Below are positions 1-8,039 of a DNA stretch of 19,368 nt, one piece after another. The stretch lies in assembly GCA_018398765.1 (NCBI GenBank), contig JAHBMJ010002399.1, positions 1 through 19,368 of the forward strand, written 5' to 3'. Each line of letters starts with the position of its first letter. Position 1 is the stretch's first letter. The DNA comes from Chromera velia. Its lineage: Eukaryota; Sar; Chromeraceae. A program made the translations under genes and the position numbers. The notes below the pieces were generated by a model. It was not told the origin of the DNA. It did not search any database and was given only the letters and a program-made list of their open reading frames with translations.

Positions 1-133
1 CATGTGCAATGTTCTATGACGCACGCACGCATATGCCTGCATGGCCAGGTCAGGCAGCCATCCGTCTACAGTCACACTGTCCCATCCAAGCTCAAAAATG
101 TCGTTTTATAAGTGAGATTACCTAATGTATGTA

Positions 134-548
134 TACCAAGACTAACTCAATTTGGCACGATTACGATTGCGATTGCAAATGTGAACAATATTTTTATCGT
201 GCAAACAGTCTTTTGATACTTTCAACATGTTTTTGATAATATTCGTGAAGTCTGTGCAAATTTTCAAGTTCGTACGTGCGACCGATTATGTTTGCCAAAA
301 ATATGAAAATTTAAAGCCGGGCGGCCCTTGAAACCCAAAAAATTGAGTCCCGATTTTGAATTTTCATATTTTTTGTAAATATAATCAGTCGCACGTACGA
401 ACTTGAAAATTTGCACAGACTTCACGAATATTATTAAAAACATGTTGCAAGTCTCAAAAGATTGTTTGCACGATAAAAATATTTTTCACATTTGCAATTA
501 CAATCGTAATTAGCTGTATGGGTTTGCCAAATTAAGTTAGTCTTGGTA
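134..548. mobile_element. Foldback MITE, TA-flanked
   Basis: The two halves are long inverted repeats of about 200 bp separated by a short centre near 310-355. The ends read TACCAAGACTAAC and GTTAGTCTTGGTA (right arm with a T/C difference nearby), and TA lies on both sides (132-133 and 549-550). Arms match for most of their length, for example ATATTCGTGAAGTCTGTGC on one side and its complement on the other, with scattered substitutions and one small indel near 503-535. No credible ORF is present. TA duplication and terminal repeats suggest a non-autonomous Tc1/mariner-type element. The exact boundary could be off by a few bases because TATA occurs at both ends. Confidence 0.8.
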
Positions 549-550
549 TA

Positions 551-993
551 TGTTACGAGATACACCCAACCAGTTGGGTGAGTGCCTCGGGGGCCCTTTA
601 GGGGGTCCGCAAATTTGATTGATGCACACCATCGGGGGCTTGCATTGGCATGTCTTGTGCAGGTGCATGCATGCATGCATGGGGCGGGGGCCACGGCAAC
701 GCGCACGAAGTATGCTTTTCAGGACCGCGCGAGCATGCATTTGCAACTCCGTGCGAGTTACTTGAGGGGCATGCATGCATGTGCGAAGTAATTAAGGTAT
801 ATATGTGATCACGGCTCTGTGTAAGTTGCTTGAGGGGCATATTTTGGAATTTGGGCGACATCGTGACGGACAGAGATAGAAGTGACCCCCCCCCAAAAAA
901 TAAAAAAATGCGTTATGCGAGTGCATGCAATCTCAGGGCCTCTCAGCTGATCTGAGCAGAGCTGAGCTGTTCGTTCTCTATTCTCTTTTAAAG
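551..993. other. TGCA-rich intergenic stretch
   Basis: No gene is supported here. The stretch contains a small palindrome ACCCAAC-CA-GTTGGGT at 564-579, a G-rich patch near 585-607, several TGCATGCA runs (660-680, 733-739, 770-781), a short direct repeat (GAGTTACTTGAGGGGCAT near 754 and AAGTTGCTTGAGGGGCAT near 823) and a C-run followed by A-rich DNA at 886-908. Small ORFs over it are compositional shadows of the repeats. Confidence 0.6.
660..680. repeat. (TGCA)n microsatellite
   Basis: About five tandem TGCA tetranucleotides, self-complementary, directly visible. Similar TGCATGCA runs recur at 770-781, 8382-8391 and 8555-8566, two of them inside the ends of the MITE at 8361-8585. Confidence 0.8.
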
Positions 994-1257
994 ATGGACT
1001 AGGTTACTCCAGTCAAAAACGCTGCTCATTTTCAATTTTGGCACGTTGGCTATGAGATGCTTACAGACTTCAACTTCTCAGACATTGAAGATGAGGAGAA
1101 AAAGAATAAGTCTGTGAAGACCTTTCTTATCCTGGCTGCCCAGAAGGGCGATTTCCAGTAAATGGTCATGGACATCTAGAAGCTGGACCAGGCGGGACAC
1201 CGTAGATTCAATTTGTTTGCTAAAGTCAAGCGGCAGTACAATGAGAATGATGATTGA
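994..1257 (+). pseudogene. Unrecognised coding-like fragment with internal stops
   Basis: From ATG at 994 one frame of 87 codons runs to TGA at 1255-1257. It is interrupted by TAG at 1000, TAA at 1159 and TAG at 1177. Between the stops the composition looks coding, with an acidic stretch (DFNFSDIEDEEKKNKS) followed by FLILAAQKGDF and a basic end (LFAKVKRQYNENDD). A pyrimidine-rich tract ending in AAAG lies just before the ATG, so this may be an exon rather than a gene start. A WHVGYEML motif loosely echoes HHVGYDPP in the next fragment. I recognise no family. It could be a decayed host exon or part of a retroelement gag. Confidence 0.35.
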
Positions 1258-1607
1258 GGTTTTTGTTATGCATGCCACGTCCCCGTGTATGAGGGGCGGA
1301 TCTAGCCTAGTCTGTCAAAAGGTTTTGGTTCGTCCCGTCTGTTCTGAATCTAGGAACACTGCTTATTGATCACTTTTACTGCGGCTTATTTCTTAAGCGG
1401 CGGTAGAGTAGAACTTGGAGAACAACGAAAAGAGGGGAGAGGCAGGGCAAAAACTTAAAAGTTTGTCCCCTTGGCAAAGGCTACTCTTTGAAGGCAGAGA
1501 ACAACTTTAAAGAGACCCCCCCCATTAATTTGCCCCTCATTTTCTCAACCTTCTTTTCTTCTTTTCCTTTTATACGCTTGCCCCCCCCTTTTTTTTTTCC
1601 CCTTCTT
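1258..1607. other. Non-coding stretch with homopolymer tracts
   Basis: No supported gene. A C-run near 1517-1523 and a C-run followed by a T-run near 1580-1600 give a strong pyrimidine tract in front of the coding-like fragment that follows, and could be the 3' end of an intron. Nothing else recognised. Confidence 0.5.
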
Positions 1608-2042
1608 GTTTGTATACAAAGAATCAATTATAAAAGGATCGCTTAGTTTGCGCCCTTCGAGTCGAAAGACCCGGAGAATATCGCAGTGGAGAAGAACGCT
1701 AAGCGCCAGAAGCACAGGGGACTGGAGAGGAAGCAGGGAGAAGAGCTCAACAACGCAGTTGACAGGCAGGGGCATCAGATCCTCTCCTGCCACCACGTCG
1801 GCTATGACCCCCCCAACATAGAAAAGAATGAGACCATTGAGTAGCTCATGACAGAGGGTGAATTCAACCAGGTGCTCACCACTGCCATCGTGATCAAGAC
1901 CATCCTCTCCCTCTTTGGCATCAAGTCTTCTATGTTTGGTGACGCCGTCTCCGTGTCTGCCAGAATAACAGGAGGCCTGCGCAACGCGGAAGGTGGTTAT
2001 ACAGATGTGCATGAACCAATTAGAAGGGGTTAAAATTTTTGA
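1608..2042 (+). pseudogene. Unrecognised coding-like fragment
   Basis: One frame stays coding-like from about 1608 to TGA at 2040-2042, with in-frame TAG at 1644, TAG at 1842 and TAA at 2031. The translation is rich in charged residues (DPENIAVEKNAKRQKHRG, then LERKQGEELNNAVDRQ), then HHVGYDPPNIEKNE, then a hydrophobic segment (VLTTAIVIKTILSLFGIKSS). The TAG at 1644 follows a pyrimidine-rich tract, so CTTAG could instead be a 3' splice site with the exon beginning at 1647. No family recognised. The - strand ORF over this stretch is a shadow. It may belong with the fragment at 994-1257. Confidence 0.35.
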
Positions 2043-2052
2043 GCCGGTTAAG
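2032..2052. repeat. 21-bp direct repeat, copy 1
   Basis: AAAATTTTTGAGCCGGTTAAG here and a copy with one change at 3123-3143. They bracket about 1.07 kb of partly coding-like DNA. Purpose unknown. Confidence 0.7.
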
Positions 2053-2344
2053 CCGGTCCGCGCGATTCCGGCAGCGCCCAGGGCCCAGAAAGGTACAAAA
2101 TTGGTCCTTAGAGGCCGCTAAGTGCGTTGGTGCAAGAATTTGGGCAAAAACTTTCCGGGGCAACTCTCAAAATCCCGAAATTATGCTCAGAATGCTCAAA
2201 AAGCACACCAACACACAGAGAAGGGTCATTTCGTCCTCTCATCCCTTCCTGTCTACCTTGTTGTATAGAGCAGTACCGATGGTCAAACTGGAACAATTCC
2301 GCTTCCCTAGTACTAAACAGCTTGCCTCTGTGTTGGGGTGAAGT

Positions 2345-2700
2345 CTTGTGGCGCAGTTGATCTGCTTTGGCGTGTTTGGCAGCTTCAGTCTAGACCAGTC
2401 AGGAAAGTACCTCCCAAACCTCCAAAACAACATTCCTTCTTTCTACCAGGAGGCCGCAGAATCGATCCCCAGCAATTTTGCCCAATGCCTTGTGTCTGTT
2501 GTCATCCTTCCAGGCCAGTGGGATAGGTTCCTGGTGAGTCTGCTGGTTGTGAGAAGGCGAGATTGTTTTGTGTTTCTGTTGTGGAGAATTGGCGTCTCAG
2601 GGGTATTAATCGACCTCCAGCTCCCCCGGTAAGTGGTTCTGTCCTGCTCTTTCCCTCCAGACAGGAGCATATGAGTGTTGGGCAGTGCCTTTATACAATG
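2345..2700 (+). pseudogene. Possible multi-exon gene fragment, unrecognised
   Basis: From about 2345 a frame reads LVAQLICFGVFGSFSLDQ and continues through PSFYQEAAESIPSNFAQC to LPGQWDRFL, where GTGAGT (2533) offers a 5' splice site. A second good donor, GTAAGT, is at 2629, and a pyrimidine tract ending CCTCCAG is at 2648-2660. The sequence after it again reads coding-like (AYECWAVPLYNGCRFKV). No ATG was found at the start. The ...LPGQWDRFLVSL pattern slightly resembles copia gag, and copia gag sequence does lie downstream, but this is weak. Family unknown. Confidence 0.3.
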
Positions 2701-3086
2701 GCTGCAGGTTTAAAGTGCTCAAGAAGGAAAAAGCCCTTCCGGCAATTTGACATAGGGCGCCATCTGGAGTGTATCTTTCTGTTTGTGAGCAGACTTGTCA
2801 GTTAAAGTTCACAGTGCATCAACCATTCCTTATCCCCTGTTGAAAGTAAGTTACTTGGACCAGATGGAGCGTGTTGGTATGCATTTTATCATCATTGATG
2901 TACTACAGCCCTTTCTGAATTTCTGAGTCCAGGAAGGCTACTTTGGCCTCTTCAGGTGTCAGACCTCAGACGTCCGTTCTTTGGACTCCCTGTGAGTCTG
3001 GGAGTCGTTTTTTCTACACCAAGCAGCTAGAGAGAGTCTAGAAGGGCGAACTGACGTCTCCTAAGGTCGTTGGTTTGAGTCCAGGA

Positions 3087-3120
3087 GGGAAAAGGAAACA
3101 GAGGGCTGTTCCTTTTTCCC
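3087..3120. repeat. Hairpin of about 15 bp
   Basis: GGGAAAAGGAAACAG, a 4-nt loop AGGG, then CTGTTCCTTTTTCCC. The arms pair almost completely, with one shifted A/T. It lies just after a tRNA B-box-like GGTTTGAGTCC and just before the second AAAATTTTTAAGCCGG repeat. Function unknown. Confidence 0.6.
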
Positions 3121-3122
3121 TC

Positions 3123-3143
3123 AAAATTTTTAAGCCGGTTAAG
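3123..3143. repeat. 21-bp direct repeat, copy 2
   Basis: AAAATTTTTAAGCCGGTTAAG, matching 2032-2052 except for one base. Confidence 0.7.
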
Positions 3144-3207
3144 GTCTGGCGGCGGATTCTAATGAGTCCATGCAGTGCCACATTTGTATTATCCGCCGCC
3201 GCGTTGC

Positions 3208-3541
3208 ATGTCTTCAGTATTCCCACCCCGTTTCGGTTCCTCTCCTTCCGCATCCTCTGGGTAGCAGGTCCAGATTGCTGCTAATCCCCAGATTAAGATG
3301 GAGGACATCAACTACGATGGTATCTCTTATGAGTTGCTGGCCATTCTGGCCAAGACGATCGGTCTTGTGAAGAAACTGAGGAAGGTGAGGAAGGGGGGGC
3401 ACAGGCAGAGTGAGAGAGATGGCGCATCCAGAGTGAAAGAGAGAGAGAATGCACAGCAGGCTGCTGGGAGGGGTCGTTCTCCTTCCCGCGGCAGTCAGAA
3501 CAGCTCGTCTAAGTCCCGTTCTCGACCTCCTCCTCAGTCTC
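3208..3541 (+). pseudogene. gag: Copia-like gag, 5' part (split by gypsy insertion)
   Basis: ATG at 3208 opens a frame that reads MSSVFPPRFGSSPSASSG, one TAG (3262-3264), then QVQIAANPQIKMEDINYDGI, and becomes Lys/Arg/Ser-rich (SPSRGSQNSSSKSRSRPPPQ). A second possible start is ATG 3298. The frame stops where the gypsy element enters at 3542. If the element and one copy of its GTCTC duplication are skipped, the codon CAG-TCT-CGC is restored and the frame goes straight into a Cys/His nucleocapsid motif (CPNCGPEHG) at about 15711. That continuity is the main evidence that this is gag. The N-terminus is short for copia gag, so the capsid part may be lost or may lie upstream out of frame. Copia assignment rests on the integrase further right. 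Confidence 0.65.
3537..3541. repeat. Target-site duplication of gypsy element, left copy
   Basis: GTCTC, repeated at 15687-15691 immediately outside the other LTR. Confidence 0.85.
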
Positions 3542-3691
3542 CGTAAGGAGGTAACTCCTCTTCTCCTAAGTGAGCGCACTTAGTTCGGTTAGATCTCTAC
3601 TACGAAAACTTTAAGTCTATCAGTTCAAGGTTCACTTCCAAACTGCTTCTAGAAGCTTTGCAAGCAACTGTTGTTTACTCAATCCAGGCTA
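3542..3691 (-). repeat. Gypsy 3' LTR, left segment
   Basis: Matches 15335-15484 over about 150 bp (for example TCCTAAGTGAGCGCACTTAG and TTCTAGAAGCTTTGC), with small differences near 3603-3622. It ends in GGCTA where the TA-flanked transposon enters. The remainder of this LTR resumes at 9369. Confidence 0.9.
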
Positions 3692-4607
3692 CACGCATTA
3701 CCCAAAAGGACACCTCGAACCCAGGGTTTGATCTTGTCAAACCCTGGGTTTAAAAAAAAAACATCCTGGGTAACCCAGCATGTGACGTCTATTTGTCACA
3801 TGCTGGGTAACCCAGCATGTGATGCTGGGTTACCCAGGATGTGACATCAACCAACCCAGCATATCGATTTCGATCAAACCCAGCATTCGCACTCAGATCG
3901 CTTCATGAATCGAAATTTCAAATCAGACACATGAAAGGAAACAGCACAAACCGACTGGCCAGCAAAAGAGGACGCTCCTTCCACAAGCAGAACAAGGCCA
4001 CAAACAGCAGGAAGTATGTTGAAGTCGATGTCGCTGAAGTCGCTTTCCGAATCGCGATTTCGATCTCAAGGTCGAAATCCCATTTCAATGGCAGCGAACG
4101 CGCTTGAAATTGCAATCACAGAACGTTTGCTCTATGAAGCCTTTCCTCACTAGAAAAGACTCCCAACCAAAGCAGGAAAGCTTCTGAAAGCAGCTAAGGT
4201 CGCTGCGGGAGAGCAGACGGATAGTAGTCTAAGACGGACATTCCGATCTGTTTGTGATCGGATTTTTGAAGACCGCGATCGCAGATCGATCTGGCTGTGC
4301 ACAATTCGAAATTGGAAGACGCAGAAAGCTATTTCCACCCTTTGTAACATAAAGACCAGCTTATAGGAAGGTCTTTGAAAGGTTGGATGGCTTTCCGTTT
4401 TGACTGGCTCGCAATCTGCTTCCAGATTGAAGCCCGCTCATGCACTTCGGACAGAAGCTGCAAAGTCAGCTATACCGCATCAAATGTAATTTTTCGTTTT
4501 TGACCCCGGCGTACAAATTATAAATACAAATTATGCATTTTTAAACGCTATTTTTTTGGGTCCAAATTGTTCAATACAGACCAAAAACGGCATGCCAGGG
4601 CCCAACT
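3692..4607 (+). repeat. Left terminal inverted repeat, about 916 bp
   Basis: Complementary to 8234-9366 apart from a 227-bp insertion (MITE plus TA) in the right copy. Matching landmarks include GACGCTCCTTCCACAAG with CTTGTGGAAGGAGCATCC, TGCACTTCGGACAGAAGCTG with its complement near 8601, and CATGCCAGGGCCCAACTT at 4591 with AAGTTGGGCCCCGGCATG at 8234. Similarity weakens after about 4500. ORFs over this repeat have no supported function. Confidence 0.9.
3718..3855. promoter_or_regulatory. Subterminal palindrome cluster, left end
   Basis: A perfect 14-bp hairpin (AACCCAGGGTTTGA, loop TCTTG, TCAAACCCTGGGTT) is followed by an A-run and then four alternating copies of CTGGGTAACCCAG separated by CATGTGAC-type spacers. 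CTGGGTAACCCAG is itself palindromic. Such subterminal repeats near transposon ends are commonly transposase binding sites, and that role is inferred here. The same cluster is mirrored at 9205-9342. Confidence 0.7.
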
Positions 4608-4951
4608 TCGCGCGGGATGCATGCGCGCACTGCGGATTACAAATTTGAGTGCTCGATTACAAAAGTTGGTCCATGAGTGCACTTCGGTTCATCCTTGAGT
4701 TATGTTGTTTTAAAGTTTATGGGCAGTTCTGCTGCACAGACAAGCTTCATGATTACGTGCATAGGAACATCTTCCGTATACGCACTGACTCTTTGGGTGT
4801 GAGAATTGACAAGAGCTTTTCCATATTTTCTTTCGGGCTTGTCAGCGCCCGTCTCCTCAACTTGTCTCTTCAGTCTGTCTCTTCAGGTGATCCTTCTCGT
4901 TTCTTCTCTCAGTATCGATCATTCTGCACTATATTTTTTTGGATAGGAGTC
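4608..4951. other. Region between left TIR and transposase
   Basis: Contains a GC-rich TGCATGCGCGCAC patch near 4618-4631 and weak continuing similarity to the right TIR (GGATTACAAATTTG at about 4633). A frame continuous with the transposase extends upstream to 4650, with an ATG at 4673, but the translation is of low complexity and not conserved-looking. It probably holds the transposase promoter and leader. Confidence 0.45.
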
Positions 4952-6211
4952 ATGATGACTGTGAGATCTGTTCTGTTCTGGGCGTTCCTGCTCGTTTTGG
5001 TGCTCCGGCTTGAGCAATTTGGTGTGGAGGCGGGCATTCATTCTTCGAATGAGATCCGCCGTCTCGCTGTTGCAAAGTGGATTGACGGCACCTCCATCCA
5101 GACGATTGCTGTGTTTTTGTGCCTGGGTGTGCGGAACATCCAGAACTGGGTGAAGAGGTGGAAGGATACAGGGTCTCCGGACCAGCTGAAGAGGGGACCG
5201 GCACCCAGAATTCTTCAGGGTGCACAGCTGGATATTGTGCGTAAACTTGTTGAAGACAACCCGTGGTGGACCTTGTTGAGATACAACGCCACCTTACAGC
5301 AGATGTTGGGGGTGTAGATGACAGACCAGACGTTGTTGAATGCTTTCAAGCGGCTGGGCTTCACTCGAAAGCAGCTAAAAGTGATGGCGTTGGAGAAACG
5401 GAAGGAAGAAATGGATGCATTCGTTGTAAACGTTCGAGGAATTCACCCTTCCTGCTTTGTCTGGTTTGATAAAGTTCCATTCAGAGTTTCTGAGGGAGTG
5501 AGCCGCTTCGGATGGTCGCTGAAGGGGGCAAGATGTCTGTCAAAAGAAAGATTTGTAGATGCGAAGCAAGGCTTGATGGTGCTTGCAGCAATGACCGACC
5601 AGGAGCTTCTTTAACATCACATCACATCTACAACAGTGAACGCCGACCTCTTAAAGGACTTTCTTCAGGCGGATGTGCTCCCAGTGATAAATGCGTTTGA
5701 TCCCCATGATCCTCAGCCCCGTTCTGTTTTCATTTGGGATAATGCAGGGCCCCACCGTGCTCTGAGAAGGTGGCTCTAAGAGGAATTAGAAGACATCGGT
5801 GCTCTTTTTATTTTGCTTTCACCGCATTGTCCGGAGTGGAACCCGATCGAGATGGTGTTCGGCATAATGAAGAACAAGATGAAGCGTGATGAGACGTTGA
5901 GCCAACACTTGAAGATGTTTGGGGTAGACGTGCTTTGGGAAGTGATCAACAGTCTCTTTCGTCAGAACAGAAACGAAGCGGACCACATTGAACCCCGTCA
6001 TCTGCGAGGGGCAATTTATATGGCACAAGTCTACTCCACAGAGCTGTATGGAAAGCGGTCTCCAGAAGGCTGCTTTTGGTACCATAGAGTTGAGACAGTG
6101 TTTGTGCAGTACAGAGAATGGCTTGAGGAGATAGAGAGAGATGATGTGGACACTGAGGTGTTTGATTAGCTTGGAGATTTCAGTGATGATGATTTCTCAG
6201 ATGAGGACTGA
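4952..6211 (+). pseudogene. IS630/Tc1/mariner-type DDE transposase, DD36E, disrupted
   Basis: ATG 4952 is the start closest to recognisable sequence, and ATG 4673 is the alternative. An N-terminal helix-turn-helix region (SSNEIRRLAVAKWIDGTS, then VRNIQNWVKRWKDTG) precedes the catalytic core. The catalytic residues are D at 5468 (FVWFD), D at 5738 (FIWDNAGPH) and E at 5849 (CPEWNPIE), with 36 residues between the second and third. The part around 5270-5316 reads correctly only in another frame (DLVEIQRHLTADVG), so two compensating indels are inferred. Further breaks are TAA 5612, TAA 5777 and TAG 6167. After the last, an acidic tail (FSDDDFSDED) runs to TGA 6209-6211. As it stands no active enzyme would be made under the standard code. 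It would cut and paste the element at TA sites. Confidence 0.85.
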
Positions 6212-6603
6212 GTAAAAGGATCTTTCCAAATGTGAAATCAGTAAATTCACTAATGAATTTAACTAGGAATTTAAGTGAATTTAGATGAATTTAAGCAGTG
6301 AATTTACGTGAATTTTAAGTGAATTTGCAAATAAATTTTGATGAATTTAAGGCTTTCAAATTCGTTTAAATTCACATCTTAAATTTACTTAAATTATATA
6401 CCAGCCTGAAAGAATTTTTTCTAAAAAATAAAAGCCTAAGTGAAAGTTAGAGAATCTAGATCTTTAATTTAATTTAATTTAAAAATAAAAATTTCTAGCA
6501 ATTTTAAAAAAGTAATTTGGCCGATAGTAATAAATATTTAGGTCTGAAGTCTCATGACAAACGGATCGAACGCGATCAAACGGGGGAGGGGGGAAGCAAG
6601 CCA
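6212..6603. other. AT-rich spacer between convergent genes
   Basis: Contains at least six imperfect copies of GTGAATTTAA or TGAATTTAA between 6240 and 6380, and a short (TTTAA)n run near 6459-6480. It is the shared 3' region of the transposase (+) and the passenger gene (-), so polyadenylation signals such as AATAAA at 6427 may be used. No ORF is supported. Confidence 0.6.
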
Positions 6604-8029
6604 TTATTTATCTTCTATCCATTTCGCCTTCAATCCTCCATCCGGGCCCCTTACATATGTGGCAAAGAGATCCTCACCATCTCTTTCCACCCACTCTCCA
6701 TCTCTCGATTTCCATAGCAAAATGTGAAAGGAGGATGGTCTGGAGCCAACAATTTTGGCTTCAAACTCAGCGAATGTGGTGGTCGAAGGGACTGCTTTCT
6801 CGCTCAGCTTGTCTCGGTGTCCCTCCATCGGTATGACGATAGTGACAAAAAGTATCGGCCCTTCTACAGAGGGGGGAACTGCAAGGGGAACAGGCGGTGC
6901 AGCAGGCGCTGCAGCTGCAGCTGCAGAGGAAGGAATGTTTGACTGAGGGGGGGGTCAGTGCGGGCCTGTCTAGCCTCTTCTCTTGCGCCGCCGGGCCAAC
7001 AGAGAGGCACTCCACAGACCTGCGTACCTCTTCTACGTCCTCCTCAACGGACATGGCCATCTCCACATCTCCTTTCTCCTCAACAACAAGATCCTAAGAG
7101 GCTTCTGGGCTAGCTCCTGAGGGCTCTCCCTCTCTGGTCTGCCTCGCCAAGTGTGCCTGTTTCTTCTGCAAGCACATGCAAGAAGCAAGGGAACAAAGGA
7201 TGAGCAAAGAGCAGACATCCGGTGGCACTCAAGCTTGCAAGAAGGGGACGGCGCACTGACCTCATCAGAGATAACAACATCCCCAGGGGCTCCTTCAGTC
7301 TGTTCCTCACCGGTCTGTCTCCCCGCCTCTGCCACTTTATTCTGCAAACACATGCAGGAAGCAAGAGAACAAAGGATGAGCAAAGAGCAGACATCCGGTA
7401 GTACTCAAGCTTGCAGGAAGGGGACGGCGCACTGACCTTATCAGAGATGACAACATCACCAGGGGCTCCTTCAGTCTCTTTCTCTCCGGTCTGTCCCCCT
7501 GCCTCTGCCACTTTATTCTGTAAACATATGCAGGAAGCAAGGGAACGAAGGATGAGCAAAGAGCAGACATCCGGTGGCACTCAAGTTTACAGGAAGAGGA
7601 CGGCGCACTGACCTCATCAGAGACAACAACATTTTCAGAGGCTCCTTCAGTCTCTTCCTCTCCGGTCTGTCCCCCCGCCTCTGCCAGTTTCTTCTGCAAG
7701 CACATGCAAGAAGCAAGGAAACAAAGGATGAGCAAAGAGCAGACATCCGGTGGCACTTAAGCTTGCAGGAACTTTTTTCAAGGCGACTGCGCGCTGACCC
7801 TTTCGACCCCTCTGTTGAACCCCGCCAGTTTCGCGATGTCCATCTCCCTGAACGTCGTGTTTTCATCGTCCTCTCTGTCCACGCAGCTGGTGGCGTTCAA
7901 AAGGGCGCACTTAAACAGTTCTCGATTCTCCTGAAGGTCCTCAAAATTCCTCCGGTTCAGATACTTGACTCGCCTCACCTTCCCACACTTTGAGTGTGTG
8001 CAGGTAAGAGTTAAGACCAGCTCCGCCAT
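6604..8029 (-). CDS. Multi-exon passenger gene with triplicated exon, function unknown
   Basis: ATG at 8029. Exon 1 (7799-8029, 77 codons) begins MAELVLTLTCTHSKCGKV and ends at GTCAGC. Exons 2, 3 and 4 (7613-7693, 7437-7517, 7261-7341) are each 81 nt and phase 0, encoding repeats such as NKVAEAGGQTGEKETEGAP followed by GDVVISDK. Exon 5 starts at 7165 (KKQAHLARQTREGEPSG). Introns begin GTCAGT or GTCAGC, end TGCAG or TACAG, and are 105, 95, 95 and 95 nt. Exon 5 has TAG at 7094-7096, beyond which the frame remains acidic and coding-like (VEEKGDVEMAMSVEEDVEEV). A last exon near 6885-6604 (PSSFHILLWKSRDGEWVERD, then GEDLFATYV) ends in TAA and faintly resembles a PB1/ubiquitin-like fold. The exon 5 to 6 junction is unresolved. 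Exon 1 Cys residues (C10, C15 and two more) could bind zinc. No family recognised. Confidence 0.65.
7166..7693 (-). repeat. 176-bp tandem units, each one exon plus one intron
   Basis: Three full units in perfect 176-bp steps (anchor CACATGC/CATATGC at 7173, 7349, 7525 and 7701), with partial homology on both sides. Each unit is an 81-nt exon plus a 95-nt intron on the - strand. 176 is not a multiple of three, so apparent ORFs running across the units are frame artefacts. Only the exon part keeps a reading frame from unit to unit. Confidence 0.9.
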
Positions 8030-8039
8030 TCCAAAAAAA

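Larger units (their letters stand above)
2701..3207. other. Stretch without a supported gene
   Basis: I see no convincing coding region. It holds a B-box-like sequence GGTTTGAGTCC at about 3070-3080, the hairpin described separately, and copy 2 of the 21-bp repeat. If the copia element has a 5' LTR and PBS they should lie upstream of 3208, but I could not identify them. Confidence 0.5.

Noticed and set aside
3060-3085. Second tRNA gene around GGTTTGAGTCC
   Set aside because: A T-arm of four pairs can be drawn, but D-arm, acceptor and anticodon stems are not convincing.
3841-4107. 88-residue ORF in the left TIR, and ORFs on the matching right TIR
   Set aside because: They lie in the inverted repeat, have no recognisable motif and contain the mirror sequence. 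No evidence of coding.
5315-5317. TAG as a true in-frame stop of the transposase
   Set aside because: The stretch 5270-5316 reads correctly in another frame, so this TAG is out of frame and reflects two indels.
4952-6211. Ciliate-type code (TAA/TAG read as Gln) suggested by the transposase, which stays in frame through TAA/TAG and ends in TGA
   Set aside because: The gypsy TAG codons at 9735 and 12158 replace conserved Trp, not Gln. The passenger gene appears to end in TAA, and frameshifts show the elements are decayed anyway. Kept only as the rival hypothesis in a finding.
7166-7775. CRISPR-like or minisatellite array
   Set aside because: Repeats are 176 bp, contiguous and without unique spacers, and resolve into exon plus intron units in a eukaryotic setting.
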